A stretch of 64,000 nucleotides of DNA from assembly GCF_014698115.1 (NCBI RefSeq), contig NZ_JACJSJ010000006.1, positions 1 through 64,000 of the forward strand, in the 5' to 3' direction. The stretch's first letter is position 1; every line of letters begins with the position of its first letter. A model generated the notes under the pieces. That model worked only from the letters and a program-made list of their open reading frames with translations, ran no database searches and had not been told where the DNA came from. Shown in pieces: positions 37,790-48,404 of the stretch. Source of the DNA: Nostoc sp. FACHB-973. GTDB taxonomy: Bacteria; Cyanobacteriota; Cyanobacteriia; Cyanobacteriales; Nostocaceae. The position numbers were made by a program, and so were the translations under genes.

Positions 37790-38104
37790 TTTGGATTGGG
37801 TATTGGGTATTAGGTACTGGGTATTGGGTATTAGGAAAACTATTCCCCAGTCCCTATTCCCCAATCCCCAGTCCCCAATTCGGGATTTGGGTCAAATGGT
37901 AAATACCTGAAAATAAAACGCAATCTAGTATCTTTACTTAGCAAAGCAGTGATATGAAGCACCTGTGATTCTGGATACCTGATGCAATGTCTTGCGAATC
38001 AAATCTGAAGTTTGTAATTACGAATTACGTTAGCGCAGCGTTAGCGACGTAGGAGCGTCATTACGAATTACGAATTACAAATTACAAATTGGTATCAGGC
38101 ATCC
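37790..38104. repeat. Repeat-filled gap between gap1 and pyk
   Basis: Contains an inverted pair of GGGTATT/GGGGAYT-type tracts (37794-37880) and ATTACGA/TAATTACGAATTACG repeats around a GTTAGCGCAGCGTTAGCGACGTAG core (38015-38092), which is another dispersed cyanobacterial repeat. No gene. Confidence 0.8.
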
Positions 38105-39568
38105 ATGTCGCAGGTTATTCCTCAACCCTTAATCCCTATGCGTCGAACCAAAATCATTTGTACTGTTGGGCCTGCTACATCTGCACCTGAAAAGCTGCAA
38201 GCCTTAGTAGAAGCTGGAATGAATGTGGCACGTTTGAATTTTTCCCACGGGGCTTATGAATTCCATGCCCAAACGGCTCAATATCTTAGGCAGATTAGTG
38301 CTGAGCAGCAAAAGCCGATCGCCATTATGCAAGATCTGTGTGGTCCAAAGATCCGCTTAGGCATCTTACCACCAGAAGGGTTAAATGTGGAAGCTGGGAG
38401 TGAAGTTACCTTTGTTTTGCAAGAGAAGGGTGAGAGTATTGACGAATTGCCTTTACCATTGCCGACTTTGTTTGCAATGGTGCGACCAGGCGAACCGATT
38501 TTAATTAATGATGGTCGCGTTAAGTTGATTGTCACCCATCGTGACGCCGATCGCATTCGGGCAGAAGTGAAAATTGGCGGGTTAATTTCCACCCACAAAG
38601 GAGTGAACCTGCCACAAACTCCTTTACCAGTGAGTTCGATCACCGAAAAAGACTTGCTGGATTTGCGTTTTGGCATTCAGTTGGGTGTAGACTGGGTAGC
38701 AGTGTCTTTTGTGCGATCGCCCCAAGATTTAGAACCCGCCCAAAGGATGATTGAATCTGCTGGTGCTTCAATCCGCTTAATTGCCAAAATCGAAAGAGCT
38801 GAGGCACTAGAGCAATTTGACTCCATCCTCAAAGTTGCCGACGGCATCATGATTGCCCGTGGCGATTTGGGTGTGGAAGTGCCGATTCATGAAGTACCTC
38901 TGATTCAAAAAGATATCACTCGCCGTTGCAATCATGCTGGCAAGCCCGTGATTACAGCCACACAAATGCTAGAGTCGATGATTAGCGCCCCCGACCCCAC
39001 CCGCGCCGAGGCAACAGATGTTGCCAACTCCATCTTTGATGGTACAGATGCGGTAATGCTTTCTGGTGAAACCGCCGTGGGACAATATCCCATCGCCGCC
39101 GTCCAGATGATGCACAACATTGCCGTGCGAACAGAACAAGCTTTAGAAGAGGGCGGCAGACACTCCTGGTGTCATGAACCAGGTAGTCTCAGCGTCACCG
39201 AATCGGTGGCAGAAGCGGTGTGTCGTATCGCCTATGAAACCGGCTCACGGGCAATTCTCTGTAACACAACCTCAGGGAGTACGGCGAGAATGGTGTCAAA
39301 ATATCGCCCAACTTCTCCAATTATTGCCTTAACCTCCGACCCCACCGCTTACCGCCAGCTAGCACTTTCCTGGGGAGTCGAACCTTTGCTGATTCCACCA
39401 GTCCACAATGCTGAAGAAATGTTTACAAATGTGGTGAACAGAGTCCTAGACAGAGGTCTTGCCAAGAAGGGAGATCAGGTGGTGATTACTTCTGGCGTCC
39501 CAATTGGTAAATCAGGAACAACCAGCTTAATCAAAGTGCATTCCATTGGACAGCCAATTTCTGCATAA
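38105..39568 (+). CDS. pyk: Pyruvate kinase
   Basis: A 487-aa pyruvate kinase, the last step of glycolysis (PEP + ADP to pyruvate + ATP). Landmarks: RRTKIICTVGPATSAPEKL, NVARLNFSHGAYEFH, MQDLCGPKIRLG, the catalytic lysine/metal segment IRLIAKIERAEALEQF, IMIARGDLGVEVP, and TATQMLESMISAPDPTRAEATDVANSIFDGTDAVMLSGETAVGQYP with its metal and substrate ligands. The C-terminal allosteric domain ends near 478. No extra PEP-utiliser domain (present in some cyanobacterial Pyk) is seen. The ATG at 38105 has no clear Shine-Dalgarno; ATG 38138 just before RRTKI is an alternative. Confidence 0.96.
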   Translation: MSQVIPQPLIPMRRTKIICTVGPATSAPEKLQALVEAGMNVARLNFSHGAYEFHAQTAQYLRQISAEQQKPIAIMQDLCGPKIRLGILPPEGLNVEAGSEVTFVLQEKGESIDELPLPLPTLFAMVRPGEPILINDGRVKLIVTHRDADRIRAEVKIGGLISTHKGVNLPQTPLPVSSITEKDLLDLRFGIQLGVDWVAVSFVRSPQDLEPAQRMIESAGASIRLIAKIERAEALEQFDSILKVADGIMIARGDLGVEVPIHEVPLIQKDITRRCNHAGKPVITATQMLESMISAPDPTRAEATDVANSIFDGTDAVMLSGETAVGQYPIAAVQMMHNIAVRTEQALEEGGRHSWCHEPGSLSVTESVAEAVCRIAYETGSRAILCNTTSGSTARMVSKYRPTSPIIALTSDPTAYRQLALSWGVEPLLIPPVHNAEEMFTNVVNRVLDRGLAKKGDQVVITSGVPIGKSGTTSLIKVHSIGQPISA

Positions 39569-39605
39569 GCCATCTAGAATAGGGCTGTGACTCTGGATAG
39601 CAAGG

Positions 39606-39765
39606 AAAATGGGAGTGGGGAGTGGGGAGGTGAGGGAGATGAGGGAGATGAGGAGGATGAGGGGGATGAGGGAGATGAGGGAGCAAGGGAAGAATAACTC
39701 CCCAGTCCCCAGTCCCCAGTCCCCAGTCCCCACTCCCCACTCCCCACTCCCCACTCCCTCCGGAA
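39606..39765. repeat. Inverted repeat tracts between pyk and tal
   Basis: GGGAGTGGGGAG and GATGAGGGA units (39609-39690) are followed by complementary CCCAGTCCCC and CCCCACTCCCCACT units (39698-39760). Chance frames through this stretch are repeat-encoded and were not kept. Confidence 0.85.
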
Positions 39766-39801
39766 TTAAGTAAATCCTAAACAAACATCACGGAGTATTT
39801 T

Positions 39802-40806
39802 ATGTCTAAAAGTTTACTAGAACAATTGCGAGAAATGACTGTTGTGGTTGCAGATACAGGGGATATCCAAGCAATTGAAAAGTTTAAACCCCAAGACGCC
39901 ACCACAAATCCCTCCCTGATTACTGCTGCGGCGCAGATGCCAGAATATCAGGAAATTGTCGATCAGACTCTACTTCAGGCAAAAAAAGATGCCGGAGCCG
40001 GAGCTACCCAAGCACAGATAGTTTCTCTGGCTTTTGACCGTTTGGCAGTGGCTTTTGGGTTGAAGATTTTACAAATTATTCCTGGTCGCGTGTCTACGGA
40101 AGTGGATGCTCGTTTGTCCTATGATACTGAAGCTACGATCGCTAAAGCACGGGAATTGATTGCTCAGTATAAAGCTGCTGGAGTTGACCGCAATCGCGTG
40201 TTAATTAAAATTGCCACCACCTGGGAAGGCATTCGCGCTGCGGAAATTCTAGAGAAAGAAGGTATTCATTGTAACCTTACCTTGTTGTTTGGTTTGCACC
40301 AAGCGATCGCCTGTGCAGAAGCCGGCGTTACCCTAATTTCTCCCTTCGTCGGTCGGATTCTCGACTGGTACAAAAAAGATACCGGACGCGATAGCTACCC
40401 AGCAGCCGAAGATCCAGGAGTTTTGTCAGTCACCAAAATCTACAACTACTACAAGAAATTCGGCTATAAGACCGAAGTTATGGGAGCTAGCTTCCGTAAC
40501 CTTGGTGAAATTACTGAACTTGCAGGTAGCGATTTATTGACAATATCACCGTCGCTTTTAGCCGAATTACAAGCAACTATTGGAGAATTGCCACGGAAGC
40601 TCGACCCTGCTAATGTAGCAAACTTGGAAATTGAAAAAATATCCATTGATAAAGCTACCTTTGACAAGATGCACGCTGCTGACCGCATGGCAACTGATAA
40701 ACTAGACGAGGGCATCAAAGGTTTCACCAAAGCACTAGAAGACTTGGAAAAACTTTTGGCAGACCGATTGGCTCGCCTTGAAGCAGAGCCAGTAGCAAGT
40801 CATTAG
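39802..40806 (+). CDS. tal: Transaldolase
   Basis: A 334-aa TalA/B-type transaldolase of the pentose phosphate pathway, transferring a dihydroxyacetone unit between sugar phosphates. [12 protein letters not shown] at about 32-43 is the first signature; the Schiff-base lysine is K136 in [36 protein letters not shown] and [11 protein letters not shown] follow. The C-terminal quarter is helical and charged. GGAG precedes the ATG. Together with the upstream gap1 and pyk it forms a carbon catabolism cluster; in heterocystous cyanobacteria tal often accompanies the oxidative pentose phosphate genes, which are not in this window. Confidence 0.95.
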   Translation: MSKSLLEQLREMTVVVADTGDIQAIEKFKPQDATTNPSLITAAAQMPEYQEIVDQTLLQAKKDAGAGATQAQIVSLAFDRLAVAFGLKILQIIPGRVSTEVDARLSYDTEATIAKARELIAQYKAAGVDRNRVLIKIATTWEGIRAAEILEKEGIHCNLTLLFGLHQAIACAEAGVTLISPFVGRILDWYKKDTGRDSYPAAEDPGVLSVTKIYNYYKKFGYKTEVMGASFRNLGEITELAGSDLLTISPSLLAELQATIGELPRKLDPANVANLEIEKISIDKATFDKMHAADRMATDKLDEGIKGFTKALEDLEKLLADRLARLEAEPVASH

Positions 40807-40809
40807 AAT

Positions 40810-40995
40810 GTGACCAAATAATTACTAATTCGTAATGGGCTTCGCCCCGCAACGCTTACGTAATTCGTAATTAAAGAGGGTACAAGCCCCCACCAAATCA
40901 AAGATTTGGTAGTGCAACAATTCAGTGTACGGGGTAAAGCCCCCACTGATTGTAATTACGAATTACGAATTACGAATTACGAATTATTTTGACCA
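40810..40995. repeat. ATTACGA repeats and hairpin after tal
   Basis: Contains TAATTCGTAAT and ACGAATTACGAATTACGAA tandem heptamers flanking GCTTCGCCCC and CCCCCACCAAATC-type dispersed repeats. No gene. Confidence 0.75.
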
Positions 40996-41041
40996 TAGTT
41001 AATGGTTAGTGGTTAACAGAAAACCACTAACCAACGTTATC

Positions 41042-41097
41042 GAAGAGGACAAGGAGATGAGGGGACAGAAGAAAACCCTTGTCTCCTTGTCCTCTTC
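41042..41097. terminator. 16-bp-stem hairpin after the Arg-rich repeat gene
   Basis: GAAGAGGACAAGGAGA and its exact complement form a perfect 16-bp stem (41042-41057 and 41082-41097). It lies just beyond the stop of the leftward secreted repeat protein and downstream of the rightward tal, so it could serve both. It lacks a clear U-tract. Confidence 0.5.
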
Positions 41098-41110
41098 TGG
41101 TGAGATGTCA

Positions 41111-41452
41111 TCAATACCATTGACGCCTATACTCTCGTTGACGCCTATACTCTCGTTGTCGTCCAAAAGGCTGGCGTTGTCGGATTACCCGGTATCGTCC
41201 AAAAGGCTGGCGTTGTCGGATTACCCGGTATCGTCCAAAAGGCTGGCGTCGTCTGATTACCCGGTATCTTGACCGCCTTTGAGCAATTAAAAGCTCTCCT
41301 TTTTGATCTCCAACCAGGTTAGCCTCTGATGCCGCACTTTGTTCATTAAGACCATTACTTACAGAAATATCTTTCGCTTCTGCTAAGGAGGGCGGATACA
41401 CAAAGGCAAATAGCAATAGTGCTATTGAGGATAGCTTCCTGAAACCTTTCAT
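41111..41452 (-). CDS. Small secreted Arg-rich tandem-repeat protein
   Basis: A 113-aa protein. Residues 1-27 are a signal peptide (KLSSIALLLFAFVYPPSLAEA). A short Ser/Asn/Glu-rich region follows, then an Arg/Tyr/Gln-rich tail made of three copies of RYRVIRQRQPFG (the first with RR in place of RQ) and two of QREYRRQ. The DNA repeat is 36 nt long, nearly identical between copies, which points to recent duplication and likely length variation between strains. The tail is very basic and could bind polysaccharide, nucleic acid or membranes in the periplasm. The family was not recognised. The convergent position with tal gives no clue. Confidence 0.6.
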   Translation of the reverse strand: MKGFRKLSSIALLLFAFVYPPSLAEAKDISVSNGLNEQSAASEANLVGDQKGELLIAQRRSRYRVIRRRQPFGRYRVIRQRQPFGRYRVIRQRQPFGRQREYRRQREYRRQWY

Positions 41453-42162
41453 GTTTTTGCTTCTCTAAACTTTCGCTAATAACTTTATTAAAACACTTTA
41501 AAATCAGCAGATTATCGCTCATACGGTTTTTTTAAAACTTAATTTGGTATGAAATTATGTATGAAAATTTCATTCTTATGAATGATTGTTAATTGAAAAA
41601 AACTGTGCAGATTAATCAGACAGTAGCGATCGCCTGTATTTGACATCAGCGATAATTACTATAATTTCGATTTAATATTTTCTCCGAAATGCCCAATCCC
41701 TAACCCCTTATACGCAGTTAAAGAATCTAAAGATCAATTAATCCGGTTTAGAACAGACAAAAATTTTTGTAGAAACGGGTGTATAGAGGCGCAGTTTGAA
41801 ACGTCTCTACAGTTCAGCAATTACTACTAAAAATCCTTAGCTAAATAGTATAGAATTATAAATTTTCACCAGATTGGGCAGTGTGATTACTGAGGCTTTA
41901 CAAGAACTAATTGGAATTACAATTTTTATAAAAATAAAAATAATTTTACAGATAATCATAGACAAAAATGGAGAAAATAAACATTAATAAATATTAATAC
42001 TAACAGTAAATCTCAGATTGTTTGACATATCCATACATGAATTGGATAATTGGTTTTATATCTTCATTATTCTGAATAGCGTACTTCTACTTTTTTGTGA
42101 TAAGTTGTATATTTTATACAATCGAACTTTGCTGTATATCTATCTCAAAAGCTTATATCAAA
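41453..42162. other. AT-rich intergenic region before the histidine kinase
   Basis: 710 bp with no credible gene. A short dispersed hairpin (GTAGAAACG ... CGTCTCTAC, about 41768-41811) lies inside. The region presumably contains divergent promoters for the secreted repeat protein and the kinase; no known box was recognised. Confidence 0.6.
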
Positions 42163-43788
42163 ATGCACTTGCTCCGTAAAATGAGATTTCCTCCTTCTCA
42201 ACTAGTAACTGTAACAGTAATGTTAACATTACTATTATTTATTCCCCAAATTTGGCTAAACTGGCAAGCATATCATAACTTCAATAGCATTAATAATACT
42301 GAATTTCAGCTACAAAAACTAAGTGATGAAATTATCTATTATGATGAAGTATTAACCATGTCAGCCCGCATGAATGCGGCTACAGGAGACCTGAAGTGGG
42401 AACAACGGTATCGTCAATTTGAACCTCAACTTGATGCTGCTATTAAACAATCTATGAAACTAGCTCCTAAAACATATAAAAATGAGGATGCAAAAAAAGT
42501 TGATATTGCTAACCAGAGATTAGTTGCAATGGAATATCAATCTTTTGATTTAGTCCAGAAAAATCAAAAAGAAGCAGCACAATTACTATTGTCGAGTCCG
42601 GAATATGAAACTCAGAAACATATTTATGCTGATGGTGTTGCTAAAAGAAAGCGTAATATCTTACTTCAGTTGCAGCAGAAAATTGCTGAATATCGCCAAA
42701 AAATGTTTTGGGCAATTTTCCAATCTATTATAGGTTTAGCAATGCTGATTCCGGCATGGTTTTTAGTATTGCATTTATTGCAGGAATACTTAAAAGCTAA
42801 AAAAGTTGCTCAAGCCGCCTTAGAAGAAACTAATTATATGTTGGAAATGCAAGTTGCGAGAAGAACCGAAAAACTAAACCAGAAAAATATTCAATTAGAA
42901 CAGACACTACAAGAATTGCAACACACTCAAGTACAGCTGATTCAAACTGAAAAAATGTCCTCACTAGGTCAGTTAGTCGCTGGTGTTGCTCATGAAATTA
43001 ATAACCCTGTTAATTTTATTTATGGTAACTTAACTTACGTTAGAGAATATACTCAAAATTTGCTCATTTTAATTGACTTATATCAACAACAATATCCTAA
43101 TCACAATCCAGAAATCAACATTTTTATTAATGAAATAGATTTAGAGTTTATTATTGACGATCTGCCAAAAATCTTATCTTCAATGGTAGTTGGTGCCGAT
43201 CGTATTTGCGAGATTGTGCTATCTTTACGAAACTTCTCGCGTCTTGATGAAGCAGAAATGAAATTTGTGGATATTCATGAAGGAATTAATAGTACACTGT
43301 TAATTTTGCAACATTATCTCAAAGGTAAACATGAACAGCAGGAAATTGCCATTATCAAGCAATATGGAAATTTGCCTCTTGTCGAATGTTATCCGGGAGG
43401 GCTAAATCAGGTATTTATGAATATCCTCAGTAACGCTATTGATGCTTTACGCCAACAGCAAATAGACTCTTTAAAAACAGAAATTAAACAACATAGTTGC
43501 ATTATTATTCATACGGAAGTTAAAAATCAAGAGTGCGTGATTATCAGTATCAAGGATAATGCTTCAGGAATAGAAGAGGAGGTTAAAAGTAGATTATTTG
43601 ATCCCTTCTTTACTACTAAATCTGTAGGTAAAGGTACTGGATTAGGATTATCTATTAGTTATCAGATTATCGTAGATAAACATAAGGGAAAAATCAATTG
43701 CATTTCTGAACCTGGTAAAGGGGCAGAATTTGTAATTGAGATTCCTATCAAGCAGATAAGACAAGAAATCAAATCAGGAAGCGAATAG
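42163..43788 (+). CDS. Membrane sensor histidine kinase
   Basis: A 541-aa sensor kinase. Transmembrane helix 1 (about residues 14-34) and helix 2 (about 185-207) bound a 150-residue extracytoplasmic helical sensor region (AYHNFNSINNTEFQLQKLSDEI, SARMNAATGDLKWEQRY). A coiled coil (about 215-262) leads to the H-box with the phospho-acceptor His277 in GQLVAGVAHEINNPVNFIYG, then N box LNQVFMNILSNAIDAL, G1 IKDNASGIEEE, F box FFTTKSVGKG and G2 GTGLGLSIS. No response regulator is adjacent. The frame is open to a GTG at 42097; ATG 42163 (or 42181) better fits a short cytoplasmic start. The signal is unknown. Confidence 0.88.
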   Translation: MHLLRKMRFPPSQLVTVTVMLTLLLFIPQIWLNWQAYHNFNSINNTEFQLQKLSDEIIYYDEVLTMSARMNAATGDLKWEQRYRQFEPQLDAAIKQSMKLAPKTYKNEDAKKVDIANQRLVAMEYQSFDLVQKNQKEAAQLLLSSPEYETQKHIYADGVAKRKRNILLQLQQKIAEYRQKMFWAIFQSIIGLAMLIPAWFLVLHLLQEYLKAKKVAQAALEETNYMLEMQVARRTEKLNQKNIQLEQTLQELQHTQVQLIQTEKMSSLGQLVAGVAHEINNPVNFIYGNLTYVREYTQNLLILIDLYQQQYPNHNPEINIFINEIDLEFIIDDLPKILSSMVVGADRICEIVLSLRNFSRLDEAEMKFVDIHEGINSTLLILQHYLKGKHEQQEIAIIKQYGNLPLVECYPGGLNQVFMNILSNAIDALRQQQIDSLKTEIKQHSCIIIHTEVKNQECVIISIKDNASGIEEEVKSRLFDPFFTTKSVGKGTGLGLSISYQIIVDKHKGKINCISEPGKGAEFVIEIPIKQIRQEIKSGSE

Positions 43789-43821
43789 AATTCACGGCTT
43801 TTTACCTGTTCTCTTCTTTTT

Positions 43822-45489
43822 TTACTTTTCACTATTTACTTTTAAGTTCTTTATTTTGAACACCCAAAATCCTCCAGAGGATATTAACAACAGCGGTGTC
43901 AACCAATCACCCCAACGCACATATAAAGTCTTTGTCTCTCGGCGATAAATTGTTTGGGCATGAGTTTCGTAGGTATTATATCCAGATATCCACAAGGTTC
44001 TCCCGTGAGGATCTACAAAGGCTGAATATCCAGTATTAGTTGCCCGTGCTGACCATCTATCAGTTTCAATTGCCCGCATGATATCCTGTGCATGGTGCTG
44101 TAATGGCATCCACCGACTGTAATGGGCATCGTTAGAAGAACTGAGAATAAATTGTCCACCCGCCGCAGCTTGATAGCGAAATTGTTCAGGAAAAGCAGAT
44201 TCATAACATATACTAGCGATCGCTCTACCAAAAGGAGTGTCAAATACCTGATTTGCTGAACCAGCAACTTGGTGTGCATCCAAAGGCGATAACCGCTGAA
44301 CTATTGCGCCTAAAATTCCTTCCAAGGGAATATATTCTCCCAAAGGCACTAATTTCGCTTTGTCGTAGCGGCCGACAATTTCACCTTGATTATTCAAAGT
44401 AAACAAGCTAATTGTATAGCTGCGTCCTCGTTCGCCAAAAGCCCCAATCCAAGCAACTACGCCTTTTTCCTTCACTGCTGCGACCAAAGTAGTTGCCATC
44501 AAGTTACGCTGGAAAACAGGTAAAGCGCCTTCTGCGGTGAGGACTGCATCTACACCTTGATTTGCTAAATTTATATATCCATTAGTGTAATTTTCTTCGG
44601 CGCGACGAAACCCTTCGGAACTCCGCAAAAGTCGGTTAGGAATATTACCTTGAACAATCCCGACTTTCAACGCCGCTTCTGGTGGTTGGGCAATGGGACG
44701 AGTATATAAAATAAAACCTATTAAATGTAAGGTAATTAATAAACCTGTGGCGGTAGCGAAGTATTTATTAACGAACCGCAGAGGCACAGAAGACACAGAG
44801 GAAATTCTCTCTGCGCTCTCTGCGCCTCTGCGGTTCGTCCATCCTTCAGCAATCAAGCCATTCACAGCGACTATTGCCGCTGTCACAGTATTCGGCCCAG
44901 AGAGTTGACCAAGGTGTACAATTACGAGATTATGCGGACTTTGTGTGTAAGCAAGAGAACTCCACCACAAAGGACCAGCACTCCAGAGACTTTCTAACCC
45001 ACACCACACAGCTGTACCAATTAGTATACGTAACCAGGGTTTTTGTCCACCCAGGCGAACCATTACAGCCGCCCAAACAGTAACGAATATCCCTCCCAAG
45101 ACACTGATGAATCCCCAACAAAAAAGCGTGATTGCCAAACTCGGCAACCACGGAACGCCTAACCAAGTCATGGGATGAATTCCGGTAATCCAGGAAAGGG
45201 CGATACCGTGATAGGCGATACCCCAGAGGAGGGCAGGGGGGGCAGGGGAAGATGAGGGAGCAGGGGGGGATTGGTTTTTTAGTTTTGAGGAAGTAACAAC
45301 TAATACCCAGAGGGGGGCTAGGGCAATCCAAGCCAGGAACCAGGCGCCGACGGGGGCGACGGTCACCCCCATCAAAACGCCACTCCCTAAGGCAATCAAC
45401 CAAGGAAGTAAGGAGGTTAATTTCTCCCCCTGCCTCCCCTGCTTCCCCTGCTCCCCCTGCTTTTTACTCTGCTTCTTCTGCATCAACAC
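43822..45489 (-). CDS. lnt: Apolipoprotein N-acyltransferase
   Basis: A 555-aa membrane enzyme that N-acylates the lipidated cysteine of lipoproteins. The N-terminal half has several transmembrane helices; the C-terminal nitrilase domain shows the Glu-Lys-Cys triad in [23 protein letters not shown] and [10 protein letters not shown]. Three segments look derived from intergenic repeats: the first 22 or so residues ([15 protein letters not shown]), a Pro/Ser/Ala stretch [13 protein letters not shown] near residue 75, and [15 protein letters not shown] near 220-235, encoded by a 68-bp palindromic repeat. ATG 45489 overlaps the gyrA stop by 26 nt, so translation is probably coupled. Confidence 0.92.
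   Translation of the reverse strand: MLMQKKQSKKQGEQGKQGRQGEKLTSLLPWLIALGSGVLMGVTVAPVGAWFLAWIALAPLWVLVVTSSKLKNQSPPAPSSSPAPPALLWGIAYHGIALSWITGIHPMTWLGVPWLPSLAITLFCWGFISVLGGIFVTVWAAVMVRLGGQKPWLRILIGTAVWCGLESLWSAGPLWWSSLAYTQSPHNLVIVHLGQLSGPNTVTAAIVAVNGLIAEGWTNRRGAESAERISSVSSVPLRFVNKYFATATGLLITLHLIGFILYTRPIAQPPEAALKVGIVQGNIPNRLLRSSEGFRRAEENYTNGYINLANQGVDAVLTAEGALPVFQRNLMATTLVAAVKEKGVVAWIGAFGERGRSYTISLFTLNNQGEIVGRYDKAKLVPLGEYIPLEGILGAIVQRLSPLDAHQVAGSANQVFDTPFGRAIASICYESAFPEQFRYQAAAGGQFILSSSNDAHYSRWMPLQHHAQDIMRAIETDRWSARATNTGYSAFVDPHGRTLWISGYNTYETHAQTIYRRETKTLYVRWGDWLTPLLLISSGGFWVFKIKNLKVNSEK
44771..44838. repeat. Palindromic repeat inside the lnt coding sequence
   Basis: ACGAACCGCAGAGGC and its exact complement (44824-44838) flank CACAGAAGACACAGAGG and CTCTCTGCGCTCTCTGC units. 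This is a common intergenic repeat in such genomes, here kept in frame within lnt. Confidence 0.8.
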
Positions 45490-48055
45490 TATCAGGTGGA
45501 ACTATTGCCACTCCGGTAATGGCGTCGTCTTCATCTAAACGCTGCACTCTTACTCCAGTTGCCGATCGCGATTGTATAGAAATTGCATTCACCGCTTGAC
45601 GAATGATAATACCGCGATTGGTGACCATCATAATTTCGTCGTCATCGTTGTTGACAATACGTAGGGTTGCTAACTTGTCTTTGGTTTTACGGTTTTTGAA
45701 TTTGGTTGCCATTAAACCTTGACCTGCACGGTTTTGCAGGCGGAATTGGGCGACTGGTACGCGCTTACCATATCCTCCCATTGTAATTACCAACACCCAA
45801 GGACCGATGCTGGCATTGGCAGGTACTTCTACGGTTTCTTCATTAATTTCGATTTCTTCTGTTTCAATTTCTTCAATTTCGGCTTCTGTATTGGTATCTA
45901 AAGTGTCGAGAATTGCCGCAGGGAGAATATCCATACCCACGAGTTCGTCGTCTTTATTTTTCAGCTTCATAGCTTTTACCCCACGAGTCGCCCGACTTAA
46001 GGGACGCAGTTGTTCGTGGTTGCACCGGAAGTGAATCGCCATTCCTTGACGAGAACCAATAATCACGCTGTCTTCTACTCTGGCACGTCGTACCCACCGG
46101 AGTTGGTCGCCTTCTTCTAAGGAAATGGCAATCAAGCCATTGGCGCGAATGTGGCTAAAGGCTGCCAATTCGGTTTTCTTGATATTACCGCCTTTGGTGA
46201 GCATCACCAAATATTCTTCGTTGCTAAATTCGTCAACGGGGACGATGGAGGTAATTTTTTCTTCTTTGGGAATGGGTAGCATTTGGACAATGGGTGTACC
46301 GCGACTGGTACGGGAACCCACGGGAATTTGATAGGCTTTCAGGCAGTAAACTACGCCCCGTTCGCTAAAGAATAAAATACTGTCGTGGTCGCAGCAAGTT
46401 AAGAAATGCTCAACGGTATCATCATCTTTCACCTTGGCTGCGGCTTTGCCTCTGGTAGCACGGCTTTGGGCTTCAAAGGTGTTGACGGGCATCCGTTTGA
46501 TGTAGCCTTGTTCGGTGACCAAAATGATCGCTTTTTCATTAGCAATTAAGTCACGTTCGTCTATTTCGCCTTCCCCTGGTAAAATTATCGTCCGCCGGGG
46601 GGTGGCGAAGCTAGTTTTCAGTTGGGCGACTTCGGTTTCAATGATTTCCAGCACCCTTTCCCGTCGTGCCAAAATATCTTGCAAGTCAGCAATCTTGGTT
46701 TGTAATTCTTCGTGTTCCAGACGAATTTTGTCTGCTTCTAAGGCAGTCAACCGCCGTAATTGCATCTGCAAAATCGCGTCTGCTTGCACTTCGGAAAGCC
46801 CGTAAGTTGTGATTAACTCGCCTTTAGCTGTGGGCGCATCTGGTGCATGGCGAATCAAATTAATAATTGCATCTAAATGGGACAGGGCAATCAATAACCC
46901 TTGCAACAGGTGGTCGCGTTCTTCCGCTTTCCGCAGTTCGTAGCGGGTACGTCTGGCAATGGATTCGATGCGGAAATCCAAAAAGACGCTTAAGAAATGC
47001 TTGAGGGTGAGTACTTGGGGTTCGCTATTCACCAACGCCAGCATGTTGGCGCCGAAGTTGGCTTGGAGTGGTGTTTGTTTGTATAGGTTGTTCAAAACCA
47101 CGCGGGGATAAGCATCACGCTTGAGTTCGATGACAATCCGCATCCCATCGCGATCGCTCTCGTCTCGGATATCTGCGATGCCCTCTAGCCGCTTTTCGTT
47201 CACCATTTCGGCGATTTTTTCAATTAGCGCCGCTTTGTTGGTTTGATAGGGCAATTCGGTGATAATAATTGCTTCTCTATCTGGGCGTCCCCGTTGTTCG
47301 ATGGTTTCAATGTTGGCGACGCCGCGCATGGTAATGGAACCACGCCCGGTGGTGTAAGCTTCCCGAATAGCAGATGTCCCCAAAATTTGTGCCCCGGTGG
47401 GAAAGTCGGGACCCTGGATATACTGCATTAATTCCAGATCGGTGATTTCTGGATTGTGAATCAGTGCCACCAAACCGTCAATTAATTCCCCCAAGTTGTG
47501 CGGGGGAATGTTGGTTGCCATGCCCACGGCAATTCCAGAGGAACCATTCAGCAGCAATTGGGGAACACGTGCCGGTAGTACTGTCGGTTCTTGCTGGGAA
47601 CCGTCGAAGTTATCGGCAAAGTCTACGGTTTCCGATTCGATGTCGTGGAGTAGACCAGCGCTAGTTAAAGCTTTCAAGCGGCATTCTGTATACCGCATTG
47701 CTGCCGGGGGATCGTTGTCCACCGAACCGAAGTTACCATGCCCATCAACTAAAGGCGATCGCATGGAAAAATCCTGCGCCATCCGCACCAAGGCATCATA
47801 CACAGCCGTGTCACCGTGGGGGTGATATTTACCTAATACTTCCCCCACCACACGGGCACATTTCTTAAACGGGCGATCGTGCAGTAGACCTAGCTCGTGC
47901 ATTGCGTAGAGAATGCGACGATGCACAGGTTTTAGACCATCCCTCGCATCTGGCAGCGCCCGACCCACTATCACGCTCATGGCGTATTCCAGATAAGACT
48001 GCGACATTTCGTTTCGCAAGTCTGTCGGGATAATCCTCTCCTGTGAGGTTGTCAT
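45464..48055 (-). CDS. gyrA: DNA gyrase / topoisomerase IV subunit A
   Basis: An 863-aa type IIA topoisomerase A subunit. The catalytic tyrosine is Tyr122 in [12 protein letters not shown]; the quinolone-resistance region reads [17 protein letters not shown]. The breakage-reunion core, tower and coiled coil extend to about residue 490, followed by the beta-pinwheel with repeats such as [34 protein letters not shown] and [11 protein letters not shown]. The GyrA box (QRRGGKG in E. coli) appears only as QSRATRGK, so GyrA versus ParC remains open. An acidic insert ([17 protein letters not shown]) lies near residue 720. It overlaps lnt by 26 nt. Confidence 0.92.
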   Translation of the reverse strand: MTTSQERIIPTDLRNEMSQSYLEYAMSVIVGRALPDARDGLKPVHRRILYAMHELGLLHDRPFKKCARVVGEVLGKYHPHGDTAVYDALVRMAQDFSMRSPLVDGHGNFGSVDNDPPAAMRYTECRLKALTSAGLLHDIESETVDFADNFDGSQQEPTVLPARVPQLLLNGSSGIAVGMATNIPPHNLGELIDGLVALIHNPEITDLELMQYIQGPDFPTGAQILGTSAIREAYTTGRGSITMRGVANIETIEQRGRPDREAIIITELPYQTNKAALIEKIAEMVNEKRLEGIADIRDESDRDGMRIVIELKRDAYPRVVLNNLYKQTPLQANFGANMLALVNSEPQVLTLKHFLSVFLDFRIESIARRTRYELRKAEERDHLLQGLLIALSHLDAIINLIRHAPDAPTAKGELITTYGLSEVQADAILQMQLRRLTALEADKIRLEHEELQTKIADLQDILARRERVLEIIETEVAQLKTSFATPRRTIILPGEGEIDERDLIANEKAIILVTEQGYIKRMPVNTFEAQSRATRGKAAAKVKDDDTVEHFLTCCDHDSILFFSERGVVYCLKAYQIPVGSRTSRGTPIVQMLPIPKEEKITSIVPVDEFSNEEYLVMLTKGGNIKKTELAAFSHIRANGLIAISLEEGDQLRWVRRARVEDSVIIGSRQGMAIHFRCNHEQLRPLSRATRGVKAMKLKNKDDELVGMDILPAAILDTLDTNTEAEIEEIETEEIEINEETVEVPANASIGPWVLVITMGGYGKRVPVAQFRLQNRAGQGLMATKFKNRKTKDKLATLRIVNNDDDEIMMVTNRGIIIRQAVNAISIQSRSATGVRVQRLDEDDAITGVAIVPPDSVDAEEAE

Positions 48056-48404
48056 AACCTAAAAATCTCCAAAAATCGTAGATTTTAGCTTTTTTACTCG
48101 ACACAGCGCAAAATTATTCTAAATTGCTCTTGAATAATTGCCATAATCTGATATAATTCTAGCATGTTTTGCCTATTCCTGCCCGGATAGCTAACTCAAG
48201 TATTTAAGTAAAAAAGTATAGAAAATTACTAATTAGAAAAAAGACAATCCTAGTCATTAAGAGATTGCTTATGTGAAATTACTTAATTTCAAATATATTG
48301 GCGTAAATTAAGATATTGATATAATTAATCAGAAAATTTTTGCCCAGATCCCCCACTTTTTGAAGAAGTCGGGGATCTAAACACCTCTGAAGTGATATCC
48401 AAGA
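48056..48404. other. Gap upstream of gyrA with repeat hairpin
   Basis: 349 bp holding the presumed gyrA promoter (AT-rich) and, at 48346-48378, a hairpin AGATCCCCCACT ... AGTCGGGGATCT related to the one at 5851-5884. It lies just after the MTA phosphorylase stop and may terminate that gene. No ORF. Confidence 0.6.

Noticed and set aside
39527-39784. Open frames through the pyk-tal gap on the minus strand
   Set aside because: They translate GATGAGGGA and GGGGAGT repeats and overlap the end of pyk; no coding character.
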